Shown piece by piece: positions 34,818 to 46,365 of a DNA stretch of 64,000 nt. The DNA is from Zygnema cylindricum (taxonomy: Eukaryota; Streptophyta; Zygnematophyceae; Zygnematales; Zygnemataceae), in contig JBBHKE010001736.1 in NCBI GenBank assembly GCA_037447655.1, positions 97,155 through 161,154 of the forward strand. The letters run 5' to 3'. The notes below the pieces were generated by a model. That model did not search any database. It was not told the DNA's origin and saw nothing but the letters and a program-made list of their open reading frames with translations. A program made the position numbers and the translations under genes. Position 1 is the first letter of the stretch, and each line of letters starts with the position of its first letter.

Positions 34818-36642
34818 TCACAAATCGAATGCATGTTTGTTTGTTGAACTTGTACAAGTACTGTTCAAAACTGACAAATCTGTGGAGTTCAATCCAACAA
34901 TGCAACCATATTGCCTCGTAAAGTCTACCATAAGGACCTTCGGTATGAGATTAACATGAGAATAAAAAGTTGCTGTAAACGTAAGGGGTATATATGTGTC
35001 CTCCCATGCTTGCTGCAGGGAGGGACCTGCCCCGTAAAGGGGATAGTTTAGAGCGAGTGCACTCGCAGAAACGGTGGTCGACTCCTCAAAGGACTGATCA
35101 AAAGCTGAAGTCTGGAGGAAGAAACAAACAAAAAGATTGCACCCATTGGTCAGATTACAACAAGTTCAAATACGGCAAACCAAAATCCATATCATGAGAG
35201 AATGTGCTACAAAACTTATATTTTTGAGGTTTGTGAGGTTTTACAGAGAGCACTGGAGAAATTCAGCCGAGACATTTTCAAGAAGCATAAACCAAAGAGC
35301 AAACAATCTGAGATGGACAGAAAAGCCTAAAATTGGAAGACTCGCCTTCAATGAAGACTGAAATCTCTCTCACAAAATGAAGAAAAATCCAAAAAAGAGA
35401 TTCAGAAAAGAGATCCAGAGAAGAGTTTCAGAAAAAGTTTTGAGTAAAACTGACCTTTGCCAAAAACGCGTCGGGCAGTTTACTGTAGCCAAATTGCACT
35501 AGACTCACGTCCTGGTGCAGTTTGAAGCGAGTATTAGGGTTGTAGGCGCTGTACGAAACGGTCACGGCACCGTCAATTGCAAAGGTGGTCACTCCTTTCC
35601 CATCCGTACTGGAAGGATTGAGAACCATGTTATTGACACTTACACTCTGCAATGTGACAAAAACACAGCACCAAAGGAAAGGTAAAAGTTAGACTCGTAA
35701 GCATCGATATTCCTTTCAGTTGAATCAGTACTTAGAAAAATAGCAGTAAAGTAGAGATTCTTTCTAGGCGTGTTGCTGGTTTCAAGTCCTGAGATACTCA
35801 TCTCAAATGGCAATGCGCCAATCCACAGAGGCAATGGAGGAGACAGAATGTGACTTATTTAATTGGTCTAATTTCAGCCAGTTACCACTTCAACTGTACC
35901 TAAAGGCTTTACCAAAACCAGGAGAGATTCATGAAGTGAATTCATGCAGAAAATTCCAAAAAGTCTTTTCAGTGCTCACCAAAAGTTTGTATTTTGGCGC
36001 AACCGGTTGAAAAACAGTCCAAAGTACCAATAATGTCACTCCACATACCGCCAGGAAAGACAAAATAACTATCCAAATAATACAAGTGTACTCTTTTACC
36101 CGTCTCTGATGATCTCTCTCATCATCAGGAAAGTCCTCTCCCTCTTCATACTCCTCTCCTTCTTCAATGGTAAACTTCTTTCTACCTCCAAAACTGAATC
36201 CACTCTGCCTCTGCTTTAAAGGATTATTCAGCACGCCCGAAGTCTCTCCTTCCCCTACAAATATATTCGTGTGTACTTCTCCAGCTGCTGACGTGTACCT
36301 CCTAGGAGAGGAAGGAGCAGAAGAGTACGGAGTGAAACTTCCTCTGTCTGACGTGGCAGGTGTGTTGATGTAGTACGGAGGAGCATGGTACGGACTGGCT
36401 CCAGGGGTTTCTGATTGGCCAGGAGTCTCCACTGTGTATCCAGGATGCTCATAGGATGGAACGTTGTACGGAGAGGGAGAATCACTAGGAAGGTTCGGGA
36501 GGTCCACGTCAGCAGGAGGCTCGTAAGAGCTTCCTTCGCCTCTACTGGTGTTTGGAACTTTTTTGGCCCACATAGGCGCACGGTTCGAAGGGGCGCCGCC
36601 TTCGAATAAAGGATTGCTGCGAGGGCCTCTTGAATCTGCCAT
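34818..36642 (-). CDS. LEA-2 (NHL/hydroxyproline-rich glycoprotein-like) membrane protein, 3 exons
   Basis: Exons on the minus strand are 36642-35980, 35646-35455 and 35111-34818. All junctions are GT-AG in phase 0, giving 382 residues. Residues 1-190 are disordered, rich in Pro, Ser, Tyr and Gly with repeated PPY/SPY patches, then an acidic EEGEEYEEGEDFPDDERD stretch. One membrane segment (IIWIVILSFLAVCGVTLLVLW, ~190-212) is followed by PKYKLLSVSVNN and a LEA-2 domain with the typical NPNTRFKLHQD, LVQFGYSKLPDAF and FEESTTVSASAL. This is the plant LEA group 2 layout seen in long-N-terminus LEA/NHL proteins, thought to sit at the plasma membrane or ER with the LEA-2 domain outside. The exact role is unknown. 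The start is the first Met of the frame, preceded by a (GA)n leader. A poly(A)-like signal on the minus strand is at 34696-34701. Confidence 0.88.
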
Positions 36643-36654
36643 TTTTTGCTCTCT

Positions 36655-36735
36655 CCCTCTCTCCCCTCTCTCTCCCTCTCTCTGTCTCTCTTTCTCTCTC
36701 TCTCTCCCTCTCTCTCTCCCTCTCGTGTGCGTCTT
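36655..36735. repeat. (CT)n microsatellite in the LEA-2 5' leader
   Basis: CT/CCT-rich run immediately upstream of the LEA-2 start (GA-rich in the transcript). GA-rich leaders are common in plant promoters and 5' UTRs. It also creates the artefactual Arg/Glu-rich frame on the minus strand at 36255-36989. Confidence 0.7.
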
Positions 36736-36759
36736 CTCCTTTTAGTTGCTCCTCTTCCT

Positions 36760-38320
36760 GTGTTTCTCTCTGTCAGACTCACTGCCTTACAGCTCCTTAT
36801 GATCTTTTTTAATATCGGCAATAGTGTCGCAAGTCGTTTTAGTGATCGCTTGTTTGTTTGGTTCCCTCGACTCGCCTTCCGTTTTGTATTCTCCAAGTGC
36901 TCAGGAGCATGCGACTTCGAATAAAAAAACGTGGACTGGTACGCGTAAGTTCTGCACTGTAGCTTTCGAAAACGGCACGTCAAATTCAAACCACGACGTG
37001 ACCGGAGCTCCGGGAAATGCGGCGACTTTGCAACAGTCAGTTCAGTACGGACAGTGGAGATCTTGTGTTCTGGATTCTGATGAGGTAATTGGACGGCGGT
37101 GGTTGCAGGTTTCGCGTTTTACTGACATGGAAGTTTTCCGTCAACGGGCAGACCGGCAAGGGTGGCAGTAAGATCTTTGATTTTTTTTGTCTTTTTGCTT
37201 GTGTTGCGACTTTGCGACAATTCGGAATTTTCCGAACAGCACACAGAACCACTATCGCCTGTGTGAAAACCTCAGCGAAGGTTTAATTCTTGCTCTAATC
37301 TGCGTTCTTGCCACGCGGACGATTATACACCGCATAAAATATTAATCTTCTGAATACTAAAACTAGTATTACTAACGCTATTTTTGTTCAACGCAGAAAA
37401 ATTTAGGCACCAAATTAGTGTTTACATAGTTTTAGGGAGAAAATTCTTGTCCGGTCAGGTCAAATCGTTTTCTTTTCCGTCGGTCTTCGACTGTCGAGAC
37501 GACCACCGCGTTAGCGGGTCAAGTCAGCGACGAGTGATGGCCGTACAGTTTGCAGACAGCCTGGTGCGGCTCCGGTTGGCAGAGGTCCTATGAGGGCGTG
37601 CTGCCACGGAAACTGAAAGACTTCTGTTTCGGCGACCGGGTGTAAAAGATAACTGATCTGGGAGCACGATTCCTCCCCCGACAAGAAACCGTCGTTCACT
37701 CCTCGGTTTTGAGACGTTTTGCGCCAATAAAATTTGAACACGACTAGAGCGACAAAATGCTGGGATGGTTCCCACATGTTTGACTTTATCACATCGAATT
37801 ACCAGAAAGGACAAAAAAGTTGAGATTTCACAAAAAGAGAAAGTACAGTAAAGAAGGAAGAAAACAAAGACCACCGTTCTAAAAACTTACCAATGGCCGC
37901 TGGTACACCTCAGCATACGGCTGCTTTAGATTTGTTGGTCGACTTTTTAACGAAGAGACTCGTTTTTCTTTTACGTAATGCGGTTAGGGTACATTGTCAT
38001 ATAGTGACAGAGAGCGCGGTGCTACGGCTAACAACAAAAATAATCGACCAATAGATTCTTGTTATTCGATGCATCATTACAACGACAGGCTTAACGAAGG
38101 GCACTTCGTCACGATGGCGAATTAGGGCGATTTTCCAATTATCACAATCCTTCAGTTGCAGAACCAATTTCAGTTAAGTGGCTGCGAACGCTTCTCCTCC
38201 GTGTCAGTTTCATGAGGCGAGCAGCTGCGGTAGCTGCTGACACGTGGCCGTTGCTTGGCTCATTCATCTGGAGCGACGTTTAGTTTTTAACTCGCGAGTA
38301 GGCGAGGCGCACTATTGTTG
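36760..38320. other. Intergenic / LEA-2 upstream region
   Basis: A forward frame at 36824-37171 (115 codons, ending VFRQRADRQGWQ) and a 53-codon forward frame starting at 37893 (MAAGTPQHTAALDLLVDFLT...) are open, but neither resembles a family I know and no splice pattern links them. Either could be a first exon. I would not annotate them as genes from sequence alone. Confidence 0.3.
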
Positions 38321-38329
38321 TGTTTTTAG

Positions 38330-38783
38330 CATAGTTCAAAAGTAGGTGAAAGTACATCCATACAATATGCCTATTGTACGCAAAAAATACAATACACCCT
38401 TAAGACCCATATTGTATTGGCCGCAAATTGAAATAAAATAGTAACAGGGTTGAGTTGCACATGGATCGATAGAGAATTAAAATGCATGTCTAAATTTGAA
38501 AAAAAAAACGGACAAAAAAATATTTTTCTGTGAGTTTTGAGCGACTTTTTATTTAAACCGTCAGATTCGGACGATCGGACGGTCGCTGATCAGAGTAGTG
38601 ATCTAAGAAGATCACATGAAAATCCCATAACACAACTTACGATAGGACTATCGTCAGATTAGGACGATCGGACGGTCTCTGATCAAATTAGTGACTTAAG
38701 ACGATCACATGAAAAGCCCATAACACAACTTACGATGAAGCCGACAAAAGACCTACAATAGAAACGCCTACTTTTAAACTATG
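38330..38783 (+). mobile_element. hAT-like MITE, copy C
   Basis: CATAGTTCAAAAGTAGGTG ... CGCCTACTTTTaAACTATG is flanked by a perfect 8-bp duplication GTTTTTAG (38322-38329, 38784-38791). It contains two direct repeats of ~93 bp beginning 'gtcagatt.ggacgatcggacggt'. No coding capacity. Confidence 0.92.
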
Positions 38784-38969
38784 GTTTTTAGTCCTTAAGG
38801 ATTTTGGTCTTTTGCCTTTGTTGGTCATCAATTCTTTTTAGTGACAATCATGGTTTGTACTTCGATGGTAGTACCATCGCGTTTTTGGAAATAAAATCTT
38901 TTCTTTCTAAATCTAAAACGCAATCATGACTGTATGACCTACGAAACAAAAATGTGCAAACGGCTCCGC

Positions 38970-39512
38970 TACACCGCGCATCGTTATTAGTGTCAAAGTT
39001 TAAATAGTGTGGAAGTAAATATACCATCATTGACGCTAATTAAGATTTAAAAAAATAAAATAAAAAAGGTGTATTCTAATTTCGGCGTTTATGCTAATTT
39101 GGGAACAGCAAAAATGGAATATTCGTTGTACGATTATATACATTAATATATGTATCCGTACAAAATATTAAGAATCGTACGCCATCGTGAAATTTAAATA
39201 TTCGTACATGTAAGACTAATTTACGTGTCAGAACAATCCCGTTTTTTTAGCGCACGATCCTATGCGTGCGCGTCTGATTTAACTCATTTTTTGTAAAATT
39301 TTCACTTGAAAAAGTACATTTATGTACGGTCTGACATAGACCTTACACCACACTATTTAGATATTATTGTAATTCGTCCTTTACGCTATTTTGTACGGTA
39401 CCTTATTTAACGTCAAGGAAAAATTAAAATCATGTATCCTATTTGAGGAAAAAAATCAAAATTTTAAGAACCCAAATTAGTGCCGTTGACACTAATAACG
39501 ATGCGCGGTGTA
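38970..39512. mobile_element. TA-target MITE, family 2, copy 1
   Basis: The left end TACACCGCGCATCGTTATTA... is repeated inverted at the right end (39488-39512) over about 24 bp with no mismatch seen. The interior is AT-rich with no transposase. Its right TA is shared with the next element. Confidence 0.7.
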
Positions 39513-39712
39513 CACCGCCAATCGCTATTAGAGTATATAACGCTAATACGGTGCCCCTAAATTTTGACCCCAAAACCTGAAATAGAATTAATAACGCTAT
39601 TTAAGGACGTGGACCATAATCTGCCACGTCTCAGGCACTAAATAAGAATCAATAACGCTAATTATTTTTTGACGCTATTTAATCCTTGACTCTAATAGCG
39701 ATTGGAGGTGTA
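39511..39712. mobile_element. TA-target MITE, family 2, copy 2
   Basis: Inverted ends TACACCGCCAATCGCTATTAG (39511) and its near complement at 39688-39712 differ at one position. 'aataacgcta' words recur inside. The element abuts copy 1, the two sharing the TA at 39511-39512. This fits TA-dinucleotide target choice as in Tc1/mariner-like elements. Confidence 0.7.
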
Positions 39713-41340
39713 CTGTCAACGTGCATATATTTTTTTCCGACAAAAAAAAATCTCAATGATGTTCTTCAAATCTACACGTGGCATGAGGCTGCCGCGAGTA
39801 AATATAACACGTGGCATGATCCGGCAGGCTGTGTAGCGTACGGATTTATAACGTTTAGATTCATTACCACCGTCCCCCAACGGATAGAAAGTTTGTCGAA
39901 TCTTGACAGTCTTTCTCCGGCTCGTACAGAAAATCTGAGTACGAACACCGACAATTCTAATTGTTCGCTTATGAAATTTACACCTTTTTTATTTTGTGTA
40001 CGACACACATAAAACATGAGTACGGTTATGTATGGAAGAAACGCTCGACCTTTTTGTCATATGACGTCATAATCAATCGTCATAGCTGACGAATGCCGAC
40101 GTAATATCTGGGTGTGTTTGCTGATGCACCATATTATATGCATATCATATGCATATAATGTGCGTTTTCGCATCGTGCGAACAAAACGCCTATATGGTTA
40201 AAACTAGAATGCCTTCTTTAAACCTATGGCACTCGGCTACCCAAGCAATTTGTTTCGACTTTCGAGGGCTTTCGAAGGATATGGTAGGTCGAATATCCCA
40301 CGCGCTTCGGTCCGAATATAGTCTACAGTGCCGGATATCTTGAAGACTCCCGATTCTTTTTCCAGGTGCTCGATTCGGGTGAGTAATTCGGGTTCGTCCG
40401 CTACAAATTTGTCATTCTCTTACGATGTCATCTTTTTCTGGCGGCAGATCAGCAGGAAGGATATTCGAGTTGGAGTTTGTTGTTAGTTCAGTTTAATCTA
40501 AATTTTTCCAGCTTTCCATTTTTTTCAGAAGTTTTTGGACATTGTACAAGGATCATTGTTCTGCAATGATTACCATAAAAGTTAAAAGAAAAAGTAAAAA
40601 AACTACCGGGCAACCAGTTGTGAAAAATAACACGAAAGTAACGAACACACATAGAAAGGCTCTTTTTTTGTTGTTGTTTTGTAATTGAATAAAGTCAACT
40701 GCGACTGGCATTTAATTCGTTAGCGAAAGATAAAAAAGATTTAGCCTCTCGAGCACCCTCTCCATTGTATGTGGTTTATTCAGAACCCATGACCCCTCTT
40801 CATTTTATGATTGATTTGAAAGAAAAAAATGATGATGTTTGATTCCATGTCCTCCTTCCACAAAAAGAATAGTCTCTATTAGGAAAAGTCGAAAAGCATG
40901 CTAACTTGTAAATCCATGCTGATGTCAGATTCCTAGTATTTCAGTTCATTTCCAAACATTTTCCACACCTTAGTATACGCTCTTGTGGGCCAAGAAGATG
41001 ATACCCAAAGGCGAAAGCAGATAACCACAATTACTGAATTAAAATTTTGAACGGTGGTCAGTTCAATGGGCTTGTGCGAATCATATTGCTCTAAAATCTT
41101 AAATATAGTTGTCAGGCCAACTTGTGCAAATTTGTTTTATTCTCAAGTTTTGTAAATGTTTACAAGCCTGCCGTGAACATGAGAAACAAAATGGTCCTCC
41201 AAACCTTTTCTTTTATTCGGTATGTCTATCCTATTGTGTTGTCTTGGTCTTTCTTGAAGAACAATCATAGCCCTGGGAGGATGTCAAGAAAAGAATATCC
41301 TAAAAGGGATAAAGTGTACAACCAAAAGCTGAACATTCGG
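39713..41340. other. Intergenic, 3' flank of BUB1/MAD3 gene
   Basis: AT-rich, with a short ATGCATAT palindromic cluster at 40130-40160. No gene supported. The minus-strand AATAAA at 41351-41356 is a plausible poly(A) signal for the checkpoint gene. Confidence 0.45.
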
Positions 41341-41384
41341 TCCCTGACGTTTTATTGACAACTTAATGTTCGACGAGAGTGAAG

Positions 41385-43827
41385 TTATCTCATGGTTTTC
41401 CTCTTGGTTCTCATGTATTCCGTCATGAGCGAATTTTGTTTAATCAGCGCTAACTTGAGTGTGTTGGCTGTCTTCTCAGTGTGCTTGAGATGCTCCTCAA
41501 ATTCACGTCTCAACGGTCCAAGGGGAGGATTGTTTTCACATCCCTTTATGTTTAGCAAAGTGTTGAACAGCTTCTGCCAAAGCTCCTTTTTCATGTATCT
41601 GCTCTCCCTTTCCCATATGAACCAATTTTAAAAACAATTATACGAACAAAACTTCTAAGAACAAATGTAATCACAAAGAATTAAAAGCAAGACTCATGGG
41701 GCAAAGTTTATGAAGTATGAGAATGACCTTTTGAACGGAATTCGCGGCTTGTATACATGATTTCCAGAAGGTTCAGTCACTTTTTCCACTTCCATGTAGC
41801 TCCCATGCAACATGCAATGGACAATTCCACAAAGCCCAAATGTATCCGTCTGCAACAAAACACAAAAGAAAAGCAAAAAAATCAAATAATGCTGGACAAG
41901 AATACCAAGACAATTTTTGCACAGTATTTGGACCACAACAGAATGTCCAGGAAAACAACCAGGGCAGTTTTCTGGACTTAAAAAAGTTGTCAGGGCAACA
42001 ATTTGGACCAAAATCGGAGGTCAGGGAAATTTTTGGACCATCATCAAGGCTACAGAAGTGAAGGAAAAGCCTATTTTTACGCAGGAGTAGGCGTGGATAT
42101 AAAGAAAAAGGCTCAACAAATAGGTTATGGTTGTTTACATCATAAGATAAGCGCAATTGTTAAAGATCTGAAATTGACTAGCAAAGAAATTGCCCTGCTT
42201 CCATTTTGGCATACATAATTCCAGAAGCGAATGTCTTAACAAAGAGTAGGTCTTGCTGAAAGAAAGAAATGGGCAGTATGAATTTGAAACAAAAAAAATG
42301 GATTGACAAAGTTGTCAGAACTGAGAGTTTGTTAGTTTTAACTTCCAAGTACTCCCAAGTGTTAAAAAGATAAAAATAATGTTATACATCTTAAGGCTTA
42401 TAAAATACAGTCTGTTCCTTTTGGTCCACTTGCAATCTGTCCTTTCAAAAAGATTGCTTCCTGGAAAGATGGGTCTTACACTCTAAATTGAACATTTCTA
42501 TGATGACATGGAACACTGTCCTTATCCAATGGAAATGGCCAAAATTCAGATGAGGATGGTATGTTTGACATTCCAATTGTATATTTCGTATGTTTCTGGT
42601 TGGAGATGATTTTCTTCTCATTTTTTTAACTTTATAACTGTGGCAGACCCATCATGACTTTTTGTATTTACGACTGCCAAGCTTCACCAAAATACTAACA
42701 TGCGTTTGTATTTACTCACCTTAAATGTCATGGAATTACTTGGATTAACTGACGTGAAATATCCATATTTTGGGCTTGTATTAACCTGCCTGACACTGTA
42801 AAATGTCGCACGGATTAGCTTGTATTAATTTGCTTTAAATGTCCACAGATTAACCTGTACTACTAATCATTTGGATGTACTTAAGAAATCCACGAATTAA
42901 TTTGTATGAACTTACTTGAAATGTCCACGGTTTTCCCTCGGTCATCTCAGTGCAGCGGAAGGCTTCAGTTTTGCAGTCCCCTTTCAAAGTGGTCCCTTTT
43001 GGAAAACGGGCTAAATCAATGCTCCGGCCCCAATCGATGAGGCACAATCCCTGAAATAGAGAATATAAATACCAGGGACATTAAATAGGTCACAGAAAAA
43101 ACTGTCCCACAACTAAGTTTTTTCAACCAGATAAAATGCTGTGACTTCTGCTGTCAAACTTGTCCCATGGTTCATTGCAAGATATCAATTTGAAGCATAT
43201 CAAACAATAATGAATCTACTAAAAAGTATCTATTATATGAAAAGGACTCGATTTGAAACATATGCAGCAAGAACGCATCATTCTCAAACATATCAACAAG
43301 TCAAACATACATAAAATTGAGCTACTGAAGAGCCACAACCACTGATATTGACCCGAAGAATACATCAGGACGAAGTCCAGGTTAAAACGTTAAAAAGTTC
43401 ATTAAAAGTTGCCAAGAGAACAGAACAATACCTTGTCTATCCAATTATTGGGTCGTGCAGGTGACCAAGGATTTGAAATGGGTCTGTGAGCAACAGGCAA
43501 AGATGTTATGAGAAAATGAAATAGAATTTTATGTCCACACAGCTCAACTTAATATTGATATTAGTGATTGTAATAATTTGTTTTGATGTTTGTCTAAAAT
43601 TCAGTAAATCTACCTACATGAATTCATAAACCTTAAAGAACAGAAAATCTTTCATTAGAAAATACAAAGTGAATTTTTGTTGAATATAGTTTGTACACTG
43701 CAGGGGAACCTGAATGGGTTCTAAGTGCAAAAATGAGGAAACTCAATAGATTTATAATTCGATTTTTACCAAGTAAAATGAGCACACGCACGCACACGCA
43801 CACGCACGAGCACGCGCACGGACACGC

Positions 43828-43858
<31 letters not shown>

Positions 43859-46365
43859 ATTTAATAAACATCAGATTAAAAACATGCACACTTTAAAACT
43901 ACGATGCAAACATATGATGTAACCGCCTAACCCAAAATCATGTCACATCAGCCTACCCGGGGTCCATTCGAATCAATAAATTGTCCGGCTTGAAATCTCC
44001 ATGAATGATATGAGCTGAATGCAAAGTTTCTAAGATCCGGAGAAGTTCGATGGTATAAAAAACGCATAAAACTTCAGACATATTTAAACGGCTACCTAGA
44101 TGGGCATTGATGACATCCTGCACGACAGAAAAAACAGCAAAAAAAGCTTACAAAGATGATCAGCTTTCATGTGTTAACGAAAATCTGGAAAAGGAGTAAC
44201 ACATCTCTCCTGAGCCAGCTTCTAATTAAGTCTTCAATTCAAGTGAAGGGAGGCCAACAACAGAGGAGATACAAAACCTTTATAGTCTTCTGGACACCAT
44301 AAATTCAACTTCCAAAAGATGCTTCATGTCTTGCACTAAGCGTGCAATGTGGTATATCCAACATACAATTTTTAGCATGTTATTTCATTTTTTCGAGAGT
44401 TTTGCCTGGAGTTTCTATGTTATAATTACATTTTGGTACAACATTCAGCATGTCGTTGTACCAGCTCCGGCAATCCTCGTTATCATAAACATGATTTTAT
44501 TTTGTTTCAAAGCCAGCTCGGTCTTACAGGAGAAAAACAAAGTTACAAAATCATCTCCACCCTGAGAAGGCAGAATCACACATGCAATTACCAAAATGAC
44601 ATTTTCTTAAACCAAGGTTAAATACCTGTAAAGTGCCATGTTCCTTAGCGTCACACACCAGAACGCTACTTCCAGCATAGAGATAAAAGTCGAGAGCTCG
44701 CCCAAAGGAAGCTCGCTGTATATAAACAAGAACGTTGAGGACGTAAATTAGCCAGGCACCAAAAACTTTCTGAAATATTTGCGGCTTTTCAATGACTCTT
44801 TTTTCTTTTTCAGTCCATGGTTGTTTGGAGATTTTCAGGATTTTGTAGGGTTTCCGTCTCCACAACTGGTAGCAAAAAGATGATGGTGAAACATTTTTTA
44901 CAGGTCATTAACTTATAAGTTTGTTTGGAAATAAAAGTTTTACGAAAATGAAAACAAGCATACCTCAAAGGCCGGGATTCTGGCATCGAGCTGGCGATAA
45001 ATAAAGAATTCCCAAGGACATGCTGGTTTTTGCACCTGTTTCCACGAGGCAATGAATAAATATCAAGACGATCACATAGCTCAAATTACAAACTGCCGAG
45101 AGCCATTAATTTTTCCAGCAGAAGGTATCCTCTCGCTAGAAAAACCAATTCCACTAAACAACCCCACATAAGTAGAAAAACCACAATACACTAGAAATCC
45201 TTGAAACCTCCAATACCTTTAGAGCCAAGTTCGCGTTAAAACAAGTAGTGTCTGTTATGTTCTCGTTGCAGATAAATGCCTGATAAATTCGAGCGAAAGC
45301 GCCTTCTCCCAGGCAAGATTTCACCATGTACCCTGTCTCTCCTGCAACAATAGTCATTCACAACCAGCTTTCAGGCTATTTATTTGATTCCTCCCTCATT
45401 CCCCTTCCCTCTCTGACCGCCTCCAATTTCTCGCTGTCGACACCACTCTTTATTGCCCACACAAAGCCAAAGCATTTGAAACATTCGACATTGAATCATT
45501 TGAAACACCAAGTCAAACACAAGACTAGAAGACTGTTAATTGAAAACTACCAGCGCAACCACAATCCCTAGGACAAACACCACAAGGGAGAGAGGTCATA
45601 TGCTCTTGACTGATGTGCTCTTTCTGTCCCTCTTCTCCCTCTGTGTCCCTCTTTCCTTGAGGAATCGGCCGACGTCTTGATCAACCTGCTCAACAGAAAT
45701 CTACCTCGATATCAAATAACAAATGAAAAAAAAAAGGTACCGTGACCATTTCTGGCCTTTGGCAGGCCTCATGCCTCCCCTGGAAATGTCAAAACTATAT
45801 TTACTTCATGTGCTTGAAACAAAGGATAATCAGTAATTTTCTTTTCGCCATGTTTTCTCTTCGTTACCTGGATTTTTGATTGGAATACACTTCTGTAAAC
45901 TTGGGAAAATGAGACAAGGGACATGACAAACAAAAGGAGGGAAGATTGGAAGGAACCATGGGGTTCGACAGGGTTAAGAATTCGGGGGCGTTGCTTCATG
46001 CATTTGACTGCAATTTACGATTTTTGGTTGATTTAAATTCGTCGAAATTGCGGCTACCAACCATGAGAGTGTTTCCCTTCATAATAAATGGAGAAAAATG
46101 CCATCGGTACTGTAACGCTTTTACCTGTATCCAGCATCAGACTGCCAAAAAAAGGATAACCCGTGTCTAGAATCGGTGGTTCAAGCAAAAAAGCACTTTA
46201 TGCCATTGAGAAAATTCACCAGGATTTTTGTTTCTCTTGGAGTAGAACAATTCAAGCTTGGTTATGCTCACCTAAGTGAATGTAAATAGGCGCTCCTGAG
46301 TTCTTTTTTGTAAAATCTGATGGAAAATTTGCTGAGAGACGCTCAGGTCGGTAGTCAAAATATCC
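41385..46365 (-). other. BUB1 kinase domain exons
   Basis: The kinase begins with VKSCLGEGAFARIYQAF (glycine loop), then LALKVQKPACPWEF with the ATP-binding Lys split over an exon junction. The catalytic loop is IIHGDFKPDN, and the metal-binding motif reads LIDWGRSID in place of DFG. GDCKTEAFRCTEM, GKPWTFQTDTFGLCGIVHCML and a basic C-terminal tail (FEEHLKHTEKTANTLK, ending RKTMR) follow. HGD for HRD and a changed DFG are also usual in BUB1 kinases, and the ATP and catalytic Lys/Asp are kept, so activity is plausible. Eight of the ten exons here match BUB1 across their whole length. Confidence 0.9.

Noticed and set aside
36255-36989. 244-codon minus-strand frame rich in Arg/Glu
   Set aside because: It overlaps the first LEA-2 exon out of frame and runs through a (GA)n leader. 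The LEA-2 frame has domain and splice support.
37893-38054. 53-codon forward frame beginning MAAGTPQHTA
   Set aside because: Short, no homology recognised, no splice partner; mentioned only in the intergenic entry.
42180-42260. Possible extra BUB1 kinase exon reading LLFVKTFASGIMYAKMEAG on the minus strand
   Set aside because: The exons at 43050-42916 and 41849-41728 join in phase and in family order without it (GKPWTFQ then TDTFGL).
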